A DNA stretch of 64,000 nt from Pseudomonas xionganensis (GTDB lineage Bacteria; Pseudomonadota; Gammaproteobacteria; Pseudomonadales; Pseudomonadaceae): contig NZ_WKJZ01000001.1 of the NCBI RefSeq assembly GCF_009763245.1, positions 1,578,180-1,642,179 on the forward strand, given 5' to 3'. The position numbers and the translations under genes were made by a program. The notes beneath the pieces were generated by a model. It was not told the origin of the DNA, made no database searches, and was given only the letters and a program-made list of their open reading frames with translations. Below, piece after piece: positions 31,766-43,260 of the stretch. Within the stretch, counting starts at the first letter, position 1. Every line of letters starts with the position of its first letter.

Positions 31766-32257
31766 ATGCGACTGACTACGAAAGGCCGTTACGCCGTCAC
31801 CGCCATGCTTGATCTGGCGTTGCACGCTCAGCGTGGCCCAGTGTCTCTGGCGGATATTTCCGAGCGGCAGGGTATTTCCCTTTCCTATCTTGAGCAGTTG
31901 TTCGCCAAGCTGCGGCGCGGCAACCTGGTTTCCAGTGTGCGCGGGCCGGGCGGTGGTTATCAGCTGTCGCGTGATATGGCTGGCATTCAGGTGGCCGAGG
32001 TGATTGATGCGGTCAATGAGTCGGTGGATGCCACCCGTTGCCAGGGGCAGGGTGATTGCCATTCCGGCGATACCTGTCTGACCCATCATCTGTGGTGTGA
32101 CCTCAGTCAGCAGATACATGAATTCCTCAGCGGCATCAGCCTGGCCGACCTGGTCAGTCGCCGTGAGGTGCAGGAAGTTGCCCAGCGCCAGGATCAGCGC
32201 CGCTGCAATGGCAGGATGCCGCATCTGGATAAGATCGAAGCGTCCGCCGTCGAATAA
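31766..32257 (+). CDS. iscR: Fe-S cluster regulator IscR
   Basis: A 163-residue Rrf2-family repressor that senses the cell's Fe-S state through a [2Fe-2S] cluster. The winged helix is at residues 1-80 ([50 protein letters not shown]). The cluster ligands Cys92, Cys98, Cys104 and His107 are present with exact spacing. Its own promoter carries type 1 IscR sites, so autorepression is expected. Confidence 0.98.
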   Translation: MRLTTKGRYAVTAMLDLALHAQRGPVSLADISERQGISLSYLEQLFAKLRRGNLVSSVRGPGGGYQLSRDMAGIQVAEVIDAVNESVDATRCQGQGDCHSGDTCLTHHLWCDLSQQIHEFLSGISLADLVSRREVQEVAQRQDQRRCNGRMPHLDKIEASAVE

Positions 32258-32305
32258 GCGAGCGACGCCGGCCAGCAGGCCTGATACCTGATTAGGAGAG
32301 AATCA

Positions 32306-33520
32306 ATGAAATTGCCGATTTACCTCGATTACTCCGCGACCACGCCGGTTGACCCTCGTGTGGCGCAGAAGATGTGCGAATGCCTGACCATGGATGGCAA
32401 TTTCGGTAACCCCGCGTCGCGTTCCCATGTATTTGGCTGGAAGGCCGAGGAAGCCGTGGAGAATGCCCGTCGCCAGGTGGCTGAGCTGGTCAATGCCGAC
32501 CCGCGCGAGATTGTCTGGACCAGCGGTGCCACAGAGTCGAATAACCTGGCCATCAAGGGTATTGCCGACTTCTACAAGAGCAAGGGCAAGCACCTGATCA
32601 CCTCGAAGATCGAGCATAAGGCGGTGCTGGACACCATGCGCCAGCTGGAGCGCGAAGGCTTCGAAGTCACCTATATCGAGCCCGGCGAAGATGGCCTGAC
32701 CACCCCGGCCATGATCGAGGCGGCGCTGCGTGAAGACACCATTCTGGTGTCGATCATGCATGTGAACAATGAGATCGGCATCATCAACGACATCGCCGCC
32801 ATTGGTGAGCTGACCCGCTCGCGCGGCGTGTTCTTCCACGTCGACGCGGCCCAGTCCACCGGCAAGGTCGAGATCGACCTGGACAAGCTCAAGGTCGACC
32901 TGATGTCTTTCTCGGCGCACAAGACCTATGGCCCCAAGGGCATGGGAGCGCTGTATGTGCGGCGCAAGCCGCGGGTGCGCCTGGAAGCCCAGACCCATGG
33001 CGGTGGCCATGAGCGCGGCATGCGTTCCGGCACCCTGCCGACCCACCAGATCGTGGGCATGGGTGAGGCCTTCCGTATTGCCAAGGAAGACATGGCCAAG
33101 GATGCCGAGCATGTGCTGGCCTTGCGCAACCGCTTCTTCGATCAGCTCAAGGATATGGAAGAGTTGTACGTCAACGGCAGTATGACCGCCCGCGTACCGC
33201 ACAACCTCAACCTCAGCTTCAACTATGTCGAAGGTGAGTCGCTGATCATGGCGCTCAAGGATCTGGCGGTTTCCTCCGGTTCGGCCTGTACCTCGGCTTC
33301 CCTGGAGCCTTCCTATGTGCTGCGTGCCCTGGGGCGTAACGATGAGCTGGCACACAGTTCCATCCGTTTCAGCTTTGGCCGCTTTACCACCGAAGAAGAA
33401 ATCGACTACGCCGCAAGCAAGGTTCGTGAGGCGGTGACCAAGCTGCGCGAGTTGTCGCCGCTGTGGGATATGTTCAAAGAGGGTGTGGATCTGTCCAAGG
33501 TCGAGTGGGCAGCACACTAA
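32306..33520 (+). CDS. iscS: Cysteine desulfurase IscS
   Basis: A 404-residue PLP enzyme that takes sulfur from cysteine for Fe-S clusters, thiouridine and other uses. PLP Lys is in [14 protein letters not shown]; the sulfur-accepting Cys is in [10 protein letters not shown] near residue 328. It starts [24 protein letters not shown] precedes the ATG. Second gene of the operon. Confidence 0.99.
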   Translation: MKLPIYLDYSATTPVDPRVAQKMCECLTMDGNFGNPASRSHVFGWKAEEAVENARRQVAELVNADPREIVWTSGATESNNLAIKGIADFYKSKGKHLITSKIEHKAVLDTMRQLEREGFEVTYIEPGEDGLTTPAMIEAALREDTILVSIMHVNNEIGIINDIAAIGELTRSRGVFFHVDAAQSTGKVEIDLDKLKVDLMSFSAHKTYGPKGMGALYVRRKPRVRLEAQTHGGGHERGMRSGTLPTHQIVGMGEAFRIAKEDMAKDAEHVLALRNRFFDQLKDMEELYVNGSMTARVPHNLNLSFNYVEGESLIMALKDLAVSSGSACTSASLEPSYVLRALGRNDELAHSSIRFSFGRFTTEEEIDYAASKVREAVTKLRELSPLWDMFKEGVDLSKVEWAAH

Positions 33521-33561
33521 AGCTGCCGTTGAGCAGCCCCTGATGAGAGAGGAATACCAGC

Positions 33562-33948
33562 ATGGCTTACAGTGAAAAGGTCATTGACCACTACGAGAAC
33601 CCGCGCAACGTCGGCAAGATGGACGCGCAGGATCCGGATGTCGGCACCGGCATGGTCGGTGCGCCAGCCTGCGGCGACGTGATGCGCCTGCAGATCAAGG
33701 TCAATGAGCAGGGCGTGATCGAAGACGCCAAGTTCAAGACCTATGGTTGTGGCTCCGCCATTGCCTCCAGCTCCCTGGCCACTGAGTGGATGAAGGGCAA
33801 GACCCTGGATGAGGCGGAAACCATCAAGAACACCCAGCTGGCCGAGGAATTGGCCCTGCCGCCGGTGAAGATCCACTGCTCGGTACTCGCCGAAGACGCC
33901 ATCAAGGCTGCTGTGCGCGACTACAAGCAGAAGAAAGGTTTGCTCTAA
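33562..33948 (+). CDS. iscU: Fe-S scaffold protein IscU
   Basis: A 128-residue scaffold on which clusters are assembled. The three Cys ligands are in PACGD, YGCGSAIASSS and IHCSVLAED; the HscA recognition motif LPPVK is present. It starts MAYSEKVIDHYENPRNVG, the canonical N-terminus. Confidence 0.99.
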   Translation: MAYSEKVIDHYENPRNVGKMDAQDPDVGTGMVGAPACGDVMRLQIKVNEQGVIEDAKFKTYGCGSAIASSSLATEWMKGKTLDEAETIKNTQLAEELALPPVKIHCSVLAEDAIKAAVRDYKQKKGLL

Positions 33949-33960
33949 GGAGGTTTGTCG

Positions 33961-34284
33961 ATGGCTATCAGCATGACCGAAGCCGCCGCCCAGCATGTGC
34001 GTCGCTCCCTCGAAGGGCGTGGCAAGGGTGAGGGTATTCGCCTGGGTGTGCGCACCACGGGCTGCTCCGGCCTGGCCTACGTGCTGGAGTTTGTCGATGA
34101 AACTGCCAGCGAAGACCAGGTGTTCGAGAGTCACGGAGTCAAGGTGATCATCGATCCCAAGAGCCTGGTCTACCTCGATGGCACCGAGCTGGATTTCGTC
34201 AAGGAAGGTCTGAACGAGGGCTTCAAGTTCAACAACCCCAACGTGCGCGGCGAGTGTGGCTGCGGCGAAAGCTTCAATATCTGA
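33961..34284 (+). CDS. iscA: A-type Fe-S carrier IscA
   Basis: A 107-residue A-type protein that delivers clusters or iron. Cys ligands: GCSGLAY and the C-terminal CGCGESF. AAGGAGG lies 8 nt before the ATG at 33961; a TTG at 33955 is less likely. Confidence 0.98.
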   Translation: MAISMTEAAAQHVRRSLEGRGKGEGIRLGVRTTGCSGLAYVLEFVDETASEDQVFESHGVKVIIDPKSLVYLDGTELDFVKEGLNEGFKFNNPNVRGECGCGESFNI

Positions 34285-34292
34285 GGCCGCTT

Positions 34293-34814
34293 GTGGGTAG
34301 TCCCTGTCACTTCGCCCTGTTCGATTTACAGCCTGATTTCCGTGTGGATCTGGATCTGCTGGCGGCTCGTTACCGCGAGCTGGCTCGGCATGTGCATCCG
34401 GACCGCTTTGCCGATGCAGCCGAACGTGAGCAGCGTCTGGCGCTGGAGCAGTCGGCGCAGCTCAACGAAGCCTATCAGGTGCTCAGGAGTGCCCCGCAGC
34501 GTGCGCGCTACCTGCTGACCCTGCGTGGTGCCGAGTTGCCGCTGGAAGTGACGGTGCAGGATGGTGAGTTCCTCTTGCAGCAGATGCATTGGCGCGAGGA
34601 ATTGGAAGACCTGCAGGACAGTGCCGATCTGGCCGGTGTGGCATCGTTCAAGCGCCGTTTGAAGGCGGCTCAGGATGAGCTCAACGAAAGCTTCGCGGTT
34701 TGTTGGGATGATCCGCAGCAGCGTGAGCAGGCCGAGCGCCTGATGCGTCGCATGCAGTTTCTCGACAAGCTTTCCTTTGAGGTGCGCCAACTGGAAGAGC
34801 GCCTCGACGATTAA
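34293..34814 (+). CDS. hscB: Co-chaperone HscB
   Basis: A 173-residue J-protein that brings IscU to HscA. The HPD motif is at HVHPDRF; the C-terminal helical IscU-binding part follows ([14 protein letters not shown]). The start is most likely GTG at 34293 ([15 protein letters not shown]), 8 nt past iscA; the frame extends back into iscA. Confidence 0.96.
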   Translation: MGSPCHFALFDLQPDFRVDLDLLAARYRELARHVHPDRFADAAEREQRLALEQSAQLNEAYQVLRSAPQRARYLLTLRGAELPLEVTVQDGEFLLQQMHWREELEDLQDSADLAGVASFKRRLKAAQDELNESFAVCWDDPQQREQAERLMRRMQFLDKLSFEVRQLEERLDD

Positions 34815-34866
34815 CGCGCGCGCTCCCACTGTGGAGTGCCTGCAAGCCGATAAGCATTGATTAACC

Positions 34867-36732
34867 ATGGCCCTACTGCAGATCGCTGAGCCCGGACAAA
34901 GCCCGCAACCCCACCAGCGTCGGTTGGCGGTCGGTATTGACCTGGGTACCACCAATTCCCTGGTTGCTGCAGTGCGCAGCGGCCTCAGTGCGCCCCTGGC
35001 GGATGAGTCTGGCGCGGTGATAGTGCCGTCTGCCGTGCGCTACTTTGCCGATCATGTGGTTGTCGGTGAGCCGGCCAAGGCTGCTGCTTCCAGCGATCCG
35101 CTGAACACCGTGCTGTCGGTCAAGCGCCTGATGGGGCGTGGTCTGGAAGACGTCAAGCAGCTGGGTGAGCAGCTGCCCTATCGTTTCGTTGCGGGCGAAT
35201 CCCATATGCCCTTTATCGACACCGTGCAGGGGCTGAAGAGCCCGGTGGAGGTGTCGGCGGATATTCTCAGGGTGCTGCGCCAGCGCGCCGAAGCCGCGCT
35301 GGGTGGTGAGCTGGTGGGGGCGGTGATCACTGTGCCGGCCTATTTCGATGATGCCCAGCGTCAGGCCACCAAGGATGCCGCACGGCTGGCTGGTCTGAGT
35401 GTGCTGCGTCTGCTCAACGAACCGACTGCGGCGGCCGTGGCCTATGGTCTGGATCAGCAGGCCGAGGGTTTGGTGGCGATTTACGATCTGGGCGGCGGCA
35501 CCTTCGATATTTCCATCCTGCGCCTGACTGGCGGGGTGTTCGAGGTGTTGGCCACCGGCGGCGACAGCGCCCTGGGTGGTGATGACTTCGACCATGCCAT
35601 TGCCGGTTGGACAGTCGAGCAGGCGGGTATCTCCTCTGACCTTGACCCAACCCAGCAGCGCCTGCTGCTGGAGGCAGCCTGTGCGGCCAAGGAAGCGCTG
35701 ACCAAGCATGCCGAGACGCAGCTGAGTTATGGCGACTGGCAGGCAAGCCTGAGTCGCGCGCAGTTCAATGCCCTGATCGAGCCCATGGTGGCGCGCAGCC
35801 TCAAGGCTTGCCGGCGCGCCGTGCGCGATGCGCAGATCGAACTGGAAGACATCAAGGCCGTGGTCATGGTCGGTGGTTCGACTCGCGTGCCGCGGGTGCG
35901 TGCGGCGGTGGCCGAGTTGTTCGGTCGCGAGCCGCTGACCGATATCGATCCGGATCAGGTGGTGGCCATCGGTGCCGCCATCCAAGCCGATACCCTGGCT
36001 GGCAATCAGCGTGGTCAGGGCGAGGAATTGCTGCTGCTGGACGTGATTCCGCTGTCCCTGGGGCTGGAAACCATGGGCGGGCTGATGGAGAAGGTGATCC
36101 CGCGCAATACCACTATCCCCGTGGCGCGGGCTCAGGAGTTCACCACCTACAAGGATGGCCAGACGGCCATGCTGATCCATGTGCTGCAGGGTGAGCGTGA
36201 ACTGATCAGTGATTGTCGCTCCCTGGCGCGTTTCGAGTTGCGTGGCATACCGCCCATGGTGGCGGGTGCGGCGAAGATTCGGGTGACTTTCCAGGTGGAT
36301 GCCGATGGCCTGCTCAGTGTGTCCGCCCGTGAGCTGGTTTCGGGGGTGGAAGCGAGCATTCAGGTCAAGCCGTCCTATGGCCTGACCGATGGTGAAATTG
36401 CTCGCATGCTCAAGGATTCATTCCAGAATGCCGGCGAGGACAAGGTGGCGCGGGTGCTGCGTGAGCAGCAGGTGGATGCCCAGCGCTTGCTGGAGGCGGT
36501 CGAGGCCGCTTTGCTGGCTGATGGCGAGCGTCTGCTGGAGGCCGATGAGCGCCTGGCCATCGAGGCGCAGATGCAGCAGTTGCGCGAGCTGATGGCGGGC
36601 AATGATGGCCTGGCCATTGAGCAGCAGACCAAGCGCCTGACTCAAGTGACCGATGCCTTCGCCGCGCGCCGTCTGGATGCCACGGTCAAGGCCGCCCTGG
36701 CCGGTCGTAGTCTTAACGAGATCGAGGAATAA
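34867..36732 (+). CDS. hscA: Hsp70-type chaperone HscA
   Basis: A 621-residue specialised DnaK homologue that helps release clusters from IscU. Nucleotide-binding motifs: [25 protein letters not shown] and [13 protein letters not shown]. The substrate-binding domain is [32 protein letters not shown]. Length is typical. Confidence 0.98.
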   Translation: MALLQIAEPGQSPQPHQRRLAVGIDLGTTNSLVAAVRSGLSAPLADESGAVIVPSAVRYFADHVVVGEPAKAAASSDPLNTVLSVKRLMGRGLEDVKQLGEQLPYRFVAGESHMPFIDTVQGLKSPVEVSADILRVLRQRAEAALGGELVGAVITVPAYFDDAQRQATKDAARLAGLSVLRLLNEPTAAAVAYGLDQQAEGLVAIYDLGGGTFDISILRLTGGVFEVLATGGDSALGGDDFDHAIAGWTVEQAGISSDLDPTQQRLLLEAACAAKEALTKHAETQLSYGDWQASLSRAQFNALIEPMVARSLKACRRAVRDAQIELEDIKAVVMVGGSTRVPRVRAAVAELFGREPLTDIDPDQVVAIGAAIQADTLAGNQRGQGEELLLLDVIPLSLGLETMGGLMEKVIPRNTTIPVARAQEFTTYKDGQTAMLIHVLQGERELISDCRSLARFELRGIPPMVAGAAKIRVTFQVDADGLLSVSARELVSGVEASIQVKPSYGLTDGEIARMLKDSFQNAGEDKVARVLREQQVDAQRLLEAVEAALLADGERLLEADERLAIEAQMQQLRELMAGNDGLAIEQQTKRLTQVTDAFAARRLDATVKAALAGRSLNEIEE

Positions 36733-36734
36733 AC

Positions 36735-37076
36735 ATGCCGCAGATCATCTTTCTGCCCCACGCGGTCTTCTGTCCGGATGGTCTGGTGGTGGAGGCCGAG
36801 CCGGGCGTTTCGATCCTCGATGTGGCCCATGAGCACCATATCGATATCGAGAGTGCCTGTGGTGGCGTCTGTGCCTGCACCACCTGCCACTGCATCATCC
36901 GTGAAGGCTTTGATTCACTGAACGAGGCCGATGAGCTGGAAGAGGATCTGCTGGACAAGGCCTGGGGGCTGGAAGCCCAGTCGCGCCTGTCCTGTCAGGC
37001 CATCGTCGGGCGTGAAGATCTGACCGTGGAGATCCCCAAGTATTCGCTCAACCACGCCTCGGAAGCACCGCACTGA
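36735..37076 (+). CDS. fdx: ISC-system [2Fe-2S] ferredoxin
   Basis: A 113-residue adrenodoxin-type ferredoxin giving electrons for cluster assembly. Ligands CGGVCACTTCHC near residue 42 and the fourth Cys in RLSCQAIVG. Its ATG is 2 nt from the hscA stop. Confidence 0.98.
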   Translation: MPQIIFLPHAVFCPDGLVVEAEPGVSILDVAHEHHIDIESACGGVCACTTCHCIIREGFDSLNEADELEEDLLDKAWGLEAQSRLSCQAIVGREDLTVEIPKYSLNHASEAPH

Positions 37077-37090
37077 TTCAAGGAGTTGTC

Positions 37091-37291
37091 ATGAGCCTGA
37101 AATGGGTTGATGTGCTGGAGATTGCCATCCAGTTGGCAGAAGCCAAGCCTGATGTGGATCCGCGTTATGTGAACTTTGTCGATCTGCATCGGTGGGTGCT
37201 GGAATTGCCGGAGTTCAGTGATGATCCGCAGCGTGGTGGTGAGAAGGTACTGGAAGCCATACAGGCGGCCTGGATCGAAGAGGCAGACTGA
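37091..37291 (+). CDS. iscX: Fe-S assembly protein IscX
   Basis: A 66-residue acidic protein binding IscS and iron, modulating assembly speed. MSLKWVDVLEIAIQLAE, the DPRYVNFVDLHRWVLELPEF motif and a Glu/Asp-rich surface are typical. It is the last gene of the isc operon. Confidence 0.97.
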   Translation: MSLKWVDVLEIAIQLAEAKPDVDPRYVNFVDLHRWVLELPEFSDDPQRGGEKVLEAIQAAWIEEAD

Positions 37292-37324
37292 TGGGCGCAG
37301 GTTGCGCCCTACGCTTTTAACCAG

Positions 37325-37354
37325 AACCCGCGTATAATTCGCGGGTTTAATTTT
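37325..37354 (+). terminator. isc-operon hairpin with a -10-like loop
   Basis: AACCCGCG / CGCGGGTT pair around the loop TATAATT and are followed by TAATTTTTCGTTTT, so the structure can terminate the isc transcript. The loop is also a perfect -10 box (TATAAT, 37333-37338) about 50 nt before ndk, so the same DNA may serve as the ndk promoter; no clear -35 was found. Confidence 0.65.
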
Positions 37355-37384
37355 TCGTTTTACTCATTGTTTCTGGAGTTTCAC

Positions 37385-37816
37385 ATGGCTGTTCAACGCA
37401 CTTTCTCCATCATCAAGCCCGATGCCGTTGCCAAAAACGTGATTGGTGAAATCACCACCCGTTTCGAGAAGGCCGGCCTGCGCGTCGTCGCTTCGAAAAT
37501 GGTTCAGCTGTCCGAGCGCGAAGCCGCTGGCTTCTACGCCGAGCACAGCGAGCGTGGCTTCTTCAAGGATCTGGTTGCCTTCATGACCTCCGGTCCGGTT
37601 ATCGTCCAGGTTCTGGAAGGTGAAGACGCCGTTCTGAAAAACCGCGAGCTGATGGGAGCCACCAACCCGAAAGAAGCTGCTGCTGGCACCATCCGCGCCG
37701 ATTTCGCCGTGTCCATCGACGAAAACGCCGTGCACGGTTCCGACTCCGAAGCTTCCGCTGCTCGCGAAATCGCTTACTTCTTCTCCGCTACCGAAGTTTG
37801 CGCCCGTATTCGCTAA
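37385..37816 (+). CDS. ndk: Nucleoside diphosphate kinase
   Basis: A 143-residue kinase that balances NTP pools through a phospho-His. It starts [21 protein letters not shown]; the active-site His is in [17 protein letters not shown] precedes the ATG at 37385. Leads the long ndk-rlmN-pilW run. Confidence 0.98.
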   Translation: MAVQRTFSIIKPDAVAKNVIGEITTRFEKAGLRVVASKMVQLSEREAAGFYAEHSERGFFKDLVAFMTSGPVIVQVLEGEDAVLKNRELMGATNPKEAAAGTIRADFAVSIDENAVHGSDSEASAAREIAYFFSATEVCARIR

Positions 37817-37839
37817 GCGAAGCCGGTGAGGGTGAAGCC

Positions 37840-38982
37840 ATGACTGATGCTATCGGCAAGATCAATCTGCTGGGTCTGACCCAGGCAGAAATGGAGCAGT
37901 TCTTCGAGCGTATCGGGGAAAAACGCTTCCGTGCCGGTCAGGTGATGAAGTGGATTCACCATTTTGGCGTCGATGATTTCGACGCCATGAGCAATGTCGG
38001 CAAGGCCTTGCGCGAAAAGCTCAAGGCCTGTGCCGAGATTCGCGGCCCGGAAGTGGTCAGCGAAGATATTTCCACCGATGGCACGCGCAAGTGGGTCGTG
38101 CGAGTGGCGTCGGGCAGTTGTGTGGAAACCGTGTATATCCCCCAGGGCTCGCGGGGCACGCTGTGCGTGTCGTCCCAGGCCGGCTGTGCGCTGGATTGCA
38201 GTTTCTGCTCGACCGGCAAACAAGGCTTCAACAGTGATCTGACGGCGGCCGAAGTGATCGGCCAGGTGTGGATCGCCAACAAGTCGTTCGGTAGTGTGCC
38301 GGCGAAGATTGATCGTGCCATCACCAATGTGGTGATGATGGGCATGGGTGAGCCGCTGCTCAACTTCGACAACGTGGTCGCCGCCATGAACATCATGATG
38401 GACGACCTCGGCTATGGCATCTCCAAGCGCAAGGTGACCCTGTCCACCTCCGGCGTGGCGCCGATGATCGACAAGCTCGGCGAGGTGATCGACGTCTCTC
38501 TGGCTTTGTCCCTGCATGCACCCAACGATGCCTTGCGCAACGTGTTGGTGCCGATCAACAAGAAGTATCCCCTGTCTGTGGTGCTGGATGCCTGCAAGCG
38601 CTATATCTCGCGCCTTGGCGAGAAACGCGTGCTGACCATCGAGTACACCCTGCTCAAGGATGTCAACGATAAGCCCGAACACGCTGAAGAGATGATCGCA
38701 CTGCTCAAGGATGTGCCGTGCAAGGTCAATCTGATTCCGTTCAACCCCTTTCCCCATTCGGGTTACGAGCGCCCGAGCAACAATGCCATCCGCCGTTTTC
38801 AGGACTTGCTGCACAAAGCCGGGCACAATGTCACCGTTCGCACTACCCGCGGCGAAGATATTGATGCAGCCTGTGGCCAGCTGGTCGGCCAGGTCCTGGA
38901 CCGTACCCGTCGCAGCGAGCGCTACATAGCCGTGCGTGAATTGAGTAGCGAGGCCGATACGCCGAGTTCCGCCGCCAAGTGA
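37840..38982 (+). CDS. rlmN: Dual-specificity RNA (adenine-C2) methyltransferase RlmN
   Basis: A 380-residue radical-SAM enzyme making m2A2503 of 23S rRNA and m2A37 of some tRNAs. The cluster motif is [11 protein letters not shown]; further family blocks are [16 protein letters not shown] and [10 protein letters not shown]. The methyl-bearing Cys would be in the C-terminal [16 protein letters not shown]. The ATG at 37840 follows GGTGAAG; earlier frame overlaps ndk. Confidence 0.97.
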   Translation: MTDAIGKINLLGLTQAEMEQFFERIGEKRFRAGQVMKWIHHFGVDDFDAMSNVGKALREKLKACAEIRGPEVVSEDISTDGTRKWVVRVASGSCVETVYIPQGSRGTLCVSSQAGCALDCSFCSTGKQGFNSDLTAAEVIGQVWIANKSFGSVPAKIDRAITNVVMMGMGEPLLNFDNVVAAMNIMMDDLGYGISKRKVTLSTSGVAPMIDKLGEVIDVSLALSLHAPNDALRNVLVPINKKYPLSVVLDACKRYISRLGEKRVLTIEYTLLKDVNDKPEHAEEMIALLKDVPCKVNLIPFNPFPHSGYERPSNNAIRRFQDLLHKAGHNVTVRTTRGEDIDAACGQLVGQVLDRTRRSERYIAVRELSSEADTPSSAAK

Positions 38983-39001
38983 ATCTAAAGGGAGGATGCC
39001 C

Positions 39002-39760
39002 ATGACCTTGCGCCCCGCGCTTTTCTTGCTGCTTGCCAGTTTGCTGGTGGGTTGTGTCTCGACTGGCGATGTTGATCCGATGAGTACCAGCAAGGGACGT
39101 GAGGAGGCGCGCGATGCTTATGTCCAGTTGGGGATTGGGTATGTCCGAGAAGGGCAAACCGAACGTGCCAAAATTCCGTTGAGAAAGGCTTTGGAACTTG
39201 ACTCATCAAGCGCTGATGCCCATGCAGTATTGGCTTTGGTTTTTCAAGTTGAAATGGAAACCAAATTGGCTGATGAGCATTACCGCAAGGCCATCTCACT
39301 GCGTTCGGGTGACGCTCGGTTACTGAATAACTACGGCAGCTTTCTGTATGAACAGGAGCGTTATGAAGAGGCAGCGCAGCGTTATTTGCAGGCGGCTGAG
39401 GACACCCTCTACCCAGAACGTTCCCGGGTGTTTGAAAACCTCGGTATGACGTCGCTGATGCTCAAGCAGCGTGATCAGGCCAAAGCCTATTTCGAGCGTT
39501 CGCTGCGCCTGAACAGCGCCCAGCCTAGAGCCCTGCTGGAAATGGCCATGCTCAATTATGAAGACGGGCTCTATGTTCCGGCCCGCGATTACTATGAGGG
39601 TTTTAGCCAGCTGTCCGAGCAGAATGCCCGCAGCCTGCTGTTGGGCGCTCGTCTGGCGAAAATCTTCGATGACCGCAACAAGGCTGCCAGCCTGGGGCTG
39701 CAGTTGCGGCGTCTCTATCCCGGTACCCCTGAATATCAGCAATACAAGTCGGAGCAATAA
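39002..39760 (+). CDS. pilW: Type IV pilus biogenesis lipoprotein PilW (PilF)
   Basis: A 252-residue outer-membrane lipoprotein acting as pilotin for PilQ secretin assembly. The signal ends in a lipobox (LLVGC, Cys near residue 18). About six TPR-like repeats follow (AYVQLGIGYVREGQTERAKIPLRKALELDSSSADAHAVLAL; LLNNYGSFLYEQERYEEAAQRYLQA). Called PilF in P. aeruginosa. GGGAGG lies 7-8 nt before the ATG at 39002. Stop and rodZ start overlap (TAATG). Confidence 0.94.
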   Translation: MTLRPALFLLLASLLVGCVSTGDVDPMSTSKGREEARDAYVQLGIGYVREGQTERAKIPLRKALELDSSSADAHAVLALVFQVEMETKLADEHYRKAISLRSGDARLLNNYGSFLYEQERYEEAAQRYLQAAEDTLYPERSRVFENLGMTSLMLKQRDQAKAYFERSLRLNSAQPRALLEMAMLNYEDGLYVPARDYYEGFSQLSEQNARSLLLGARLAKIFDDRNKAASLGLQLRRLYPGTPEYQQYKSEQ

Positions 39761-40767
39761 TGAAAGCGGCGCAACCCGAAGTGCTGGCGGCTCCCCGTAG
39801 CAATCCTGGCGAAACGCTGCGCAAGGCCCGTGAAAGTCGTGGCTGGAGTGTTGCCGAGGTAGCCTCTCAGCTGAATTTGACTGTTCAACGAGTCAGCCAG
39901 ATCGAAGCGGGAGCGTTTGACAAGTTGCCGGGCCATACCTTCGCCCGCGGTTATGTGCGTACCTACGCCAAGCTGCTAGGGGTTGATCCCAATCGGCTGG
40001 TACTGGAATTTGATCAGTACACCAATAGCGATGCCGGTGGTTGCTCGGTGCACAGTCTGGGGCATATTGAAGAGCCCCGCAGTTACTCGCAGCGTGTATT
40101 GCGCTTGGTCAGCTTTGTCTTGTTGCTGGGGTTGGCGGGTGCCGGTTTTTACTGGTGGCAAGAGCAGAGTGCCGGGCGCGACGAGCAGGGGCTGGCTGCC
40201 AGCTTCGAGCAGGTTGAGGTGGAGAGTGTCGACGGTACTACTCTGATCCATCCACTGGATGAGCCCGAAGATCAGGCGGTTCTACTGGTTCAGGGCGAGG
40301 CGCAACTGCAGCTGCCACTGGCGAGCGAGGTGTCCGCTGGTGAAGGCACTGCCGAGGTCCCTGCAGCCGCCAGCACTGAGGTACAAGCTGACGCAGTGGA
40401 GGACGCTGCGCCAGAGCCTGAGGCGACTGCTCAGGTTCCCGCCGCAACTGAAAGCGCTCAAATTGCTGCGGCTACTGAGCCTGTTGCGACAGAGGCGGTA
40501 GTGGTGTCTGCGCCATTGGCGGCTGGTCAGGCTCGGGTCAATATCAATTTTACGGCCGACTGCTGGACGCAATTGACCGATGCCGATGGCAAGGTGCTGT
40601 TCAGCGCCCTCAAACGCAAGGGCGACAATCTGGAACTGGTCGGCAAGCCACCCTTCGAGCTGCGCCTGGGTTTTGCCCGGGGAGCCGAGGTCAGTTACAA
40701 CGGCAGTGCCGTGGACGTCATGCCCTTTGTCTCGGGTGAAACGGCTCGTATGAAATTGGGGCAGTAA
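39760..40767 (+). CDS. rodZ: Cell-shape protein RodZ
   Basis: A 335-residue bitopic membrane protein that links MreB to the cell wall machinery. An N-terminal HTH-25 domain ([35 protein letters not shown]), one membrane helix near residue 115 ([20 protein letters not shown]), an Ala/Pro/Glu-rich linker and a C-terminal DUF4115 domain ([47 protein letters not shown]) are seen in order. Confidence 0.95.
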   Translation: MKAAQPEVLAAPRSNPGETLRKARESRGWSVAEVASQLNLTVQRVSQIEAGAFDKLPGHTFARGYVRTYAKLLGVDPNRLVLEFDQYTNSDAGGCSVHSLGHIEEPRSYSQRVLRLVSFVLLLGLAGAGFYWWQEQSAGRDEQGLAASFEQVEVESVDGTTLIHPLDEPEDQAVLLVQGEAQLQLPLASEVSAGEGTAEVPAAASTEVQADAVEDAAPEPEATAQVPAATESAQIAAATEPVATEAVVVSAPLAAGQARVNINFTADCWTQLTDADGKVLFSALKRKGDNLELVGKPPFELRLGFARGAEVSYNGSAVDVMPFVSGETARMKLGQ

Positions 40768-40768
40768 G

Positions 40769-41878
40769 ATGCATTGTGAATCACCGATCAAGCGTCGTCT
40801 GTCGCGCAAAATCTGGGTGGGCTCGGTGCCGGTGGGTGGCGATGCGCCCATTGCCGTGCAGAGCATGACCAACACCGACACCAATGATGTGGCCGCTACC
40901 GTGGCGCAGATCCGCCGCCTGGAAGATGCTGGTGCCGACATCGTGCGCGTATCCGTGCCGGATATGGATGCCGCCGAAGCGTTTGGCAAGATCAAGCAGC
41001 AGGTACGCGTGCCGCTGGTCGCCGATATCCACTTCGATTACCAGATCGCCTTGCGCGTGGCGGAACTGGGCGTCGACTGCCTGCGTATCAATCCGGGCAA
41101 TATCGGCCGCGAAGACCGGGTGCGGGCCGTTGTGGAAGCAGCCCGGGATCGTGGCATCCCGATTCGCATCGGGGTCAATGCCGGTTCCCTGGAAAAAGAC
41201 CTGCAGAAGAAATATGGCGAGCCGACCCCGGAGGCCCTGGTTGAGTCGGCCCTGCGCCATGTCGAACATCTGGATCGGCTGAACTTCCCCGACTTCAAGG
41301 TCAGCGTAAAGGCCTCCGACGTGTTTATGGCCGTGGCGGCTTATCGCCTGCTGGCCAAGCAGATCGAGCAGCCGCTGCATCTGGGCATCACCGAGGCTGG
41401 CGGCCTGCGCTCCGGTACCGTGAAGTCGGCGGTGGGCCTGGGCATGCTGCTGGCCGAGGGGATTGGCGATACCATCCGCATCTCCCTGGCCGCCGATCCG
41501 GTGGAAGAGATCAAGGTCGGCTACGACATCCTCAAGTCCCTGCGTCTGCGCTCGCGGGGCATCAACTTTATTGCCTGCCCCAGCTGCTCGCGGCAGAACT
41601 TCGACGTGGTGAAGACCATGAACGAGCTGGAGCAGCGTGTCGAAGACCTGCTGGTGCCGCTGGACGTGGCGGTGATCGGTTGCGTGGTCAATGGTCCGGG
41701 CGAAGCCAAGGAGGCCCATATCGGCCTGACTGGCGGTTCGCCCAACCTGATCTATATCGACGGCAAACCGGCGCAAAAACTGACCAATGACAACCTGGTC
41801 GATGAGCTGGAAAAGCTGATCCGCCAGAAAGCGGCCGACAAGCTGGCGGCTGACGCCGCATTGATCGTTCGCAGCTGA
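40769..41878 (+). CDS. ispG: 4-hydroxy-3-methylbut-2-enyl diphosphate synthase (flavodoxin)
   Basis: A 369-residue [4Fe-4S] enzyme of the MEP isoprenoid pathway. It begins [32 protein letters not shown]; cluster Cys are in [13 protein letters not shown] and [13 protein letters not shown]. It lies one base after the rodZ stop. Its need for clusters is met by the nearby isc operon. Confidence 0.98.
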   Translation: MHCESPIKRRLSRKIWVGSVPVGGDAPIAVQSMTNTDTNDVAATVAQIRRLEDAGADIVRVSVPDMDAAEAFGKIKQQVRVPLVADIHFDYQIALRVAELGVDCLRINPGNIGREDRVRAVVEAARDRGIPIRIGVNAGSLEKDLQKKYGEPTPEALVESALRHVEHLDRLNFPDFKVSVKASDVFMAVAAYRLLAKQIEQPLHLGITEAGGLRSGTVKSAVGLGMLLAEGIGDTIRISLAADPVEEIKVGYDILKSLRLRSRGINFIACPSCSRQNFDVVKTMNELEQRVEDLLVPLDVAVIGCVVNGPGEAKEAHIGLTGGSPNLIYIDGKPAQKLTNDNLVDELEKLIRQKAADKLAADAALIVRS

Positions 41879-41897
41879 TACCCGTTAAGGAAAAGAA

Positions 41898-43187
41898 TTG
41901 AGCAAGCCTCTGCAAGCCATTCGTGGCATGAACGACATCCTCCCCGAGCAGACCCCTCTCTGGCGCTATTTCGAAGGCACCGTGGCCAATCTCCTGGATG
42001 GCTACGGCTATCGGCAGATCCGCATGCCCATCGTCGAATTCACCGAGCTGTTCAAACGCTCCATCGGCGAGGTCACCGATATCGTCGAGAAGGAGATGTA
42101 CACCTTCGATGACCGCAACGGTGACTCTCTGACCCTGCGCCCTGAAGGCACCGCGGCCTGTGTGCGTGCCGTGCTTGAGCATGGTCTGGCCGGTGGCGGG
42201 CAGACTCAGAAACTCTGGTATATCGGCCCGATGTTCCGCCACGAGCGCCCGCAGAAGGGGCGTTATCGCCAGTTCCACCAGATCGGCGTGGAAGTCTTCA
42301 ATATCGACGGCCCGGATATCGACGCCGAGATGATCATCATGACCTGGCGCCTGTGGCAGCTGCTGGGTATCCGCGAGGCGGTCACCCTGGAGCTCAACAG
42401 CCTGGGCACAAGCGCCGCGCGTGCAGTTTATCGTGATGCCCTGGTCCAGTTCCTGACCGCCCATGCCGAGCAGCTGGATGAAGACAGCCGTCGGCGCATG
42501 GGCAGTAACCCGCTGCGTGTGCTCGACAGCAAGGTGCCAGAAACCCAGGCGCTGCTGGTGGATGCGCCGAAGCTGGCAGACTACCTGGATGAAGAGTCCA
42601 AGGCCCACTTCGAGGGGCTCAAGGCCCGCCTGGATGCGGCCGGCGTGCCCTATGTCATCAATCCCAAGCTTGTGCGCGGGCTGGATTACTACAGCAAGAC
42701 GGTGTTCGAGTGGGTGACCAGTGAGCTGGGCTCCCAGGGCACGGTCTGCGCCGGTGGCCGCTACGATGGCCTGGTTGAGCAGATGGGCGGCAAGCCGACC
42801 CCGGGGGTGGGCTTTGCCATGGGGGTCGAGCGTTTGGTGCTATTGCTGGAAACTCTGGGTAAAGTGCCTGGCGAAATCGCACGTCAGGTTGATGTTTACC
42901 TCTGCGCCTTTGGCGAGCCTGCCGAACTGGCAGCCCTGGCCCTGGCCGAGCGGTTGCGTGATCAAGTGCCGGGTCTGCGTCTGCAGGTCAATGCCGGCGC
43001 AGGCAGTTTCAAGAGCCAGCTGAAGAAGGCCGACAAGAGCGGTGCGCTCTATGCCCTGGTGCTGGGGGAAGACGAACTGGCCCAGCAAGTGGTAGGTTGC
43101 AAGCCGCTGCGTGATCAGGGCGAACAGCAGAGTATTGCCTGGGACGCCCTGGGTGCCTACCTGAGCGAGAGCATCGCCAAGGCCTGA
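41898..43187 (+). CDS. hisS: Histidyl-tRNA synthetase
   Basis: A 429-residue class II synthetase. Motifs: [12 protein letters not shown] at the start, motif 2 with [20 protein letters not shown], the His-specific [15 protein letters not shown], and motif 3 [16 protein letters not shown]. The start codon is TTG at 41898 with AGGAAAAG upstream. Confidence 0.97.
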   Translation: MSKPLQAIRGMNDILPEQTPLWRYFEGTVANLLDGYGYRQIRMPIVEFTELFKRSIGEVTDIVEKEMYTFDDRNGDSLTLRPEGTAACVRAVLEHGLAGGGQTQKLWYIGPMFRHERPQKGRYRQFHQIGVEVFNIDGPDIDAEMIIMTWRLWQLLGIREAVTLELNSLGTSAARAVYRDALVQFLTAHAEQLDEDSRRRMGSNPLRVLDSKVPETQALLVDAPKLADYLDEESKAHFEGLKARLDAAGVPYVINPKLVRGLDYYSKTVFEWVTSELGSQGTVCAGGRYDGLVEQMGGKPTPGVGFAMGVERLVLLLETLGKVPGEIARQVDVYLCAFGEPAELAALALAERLRDQVPGLRLQVNAGAGSFKSQLKKADKSGALYALVLGEDELAQQVVGCKPLRDQGEQQSIAWDALGAYLSESIAKA

Positions 43188-43260
43188 GTGTTTCGGCAGA
43201 TATCGAATAATGCAGGTGTGCTATCGCCTGCGATAAGCATAAGCGAATAGGAGTACTGGG

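Noticed and set aside
40700..41900. Riboswitch upstream of ispG or hisS
   Set aside because: Gaps are 1 and 19 nt, too short for a structured leader.
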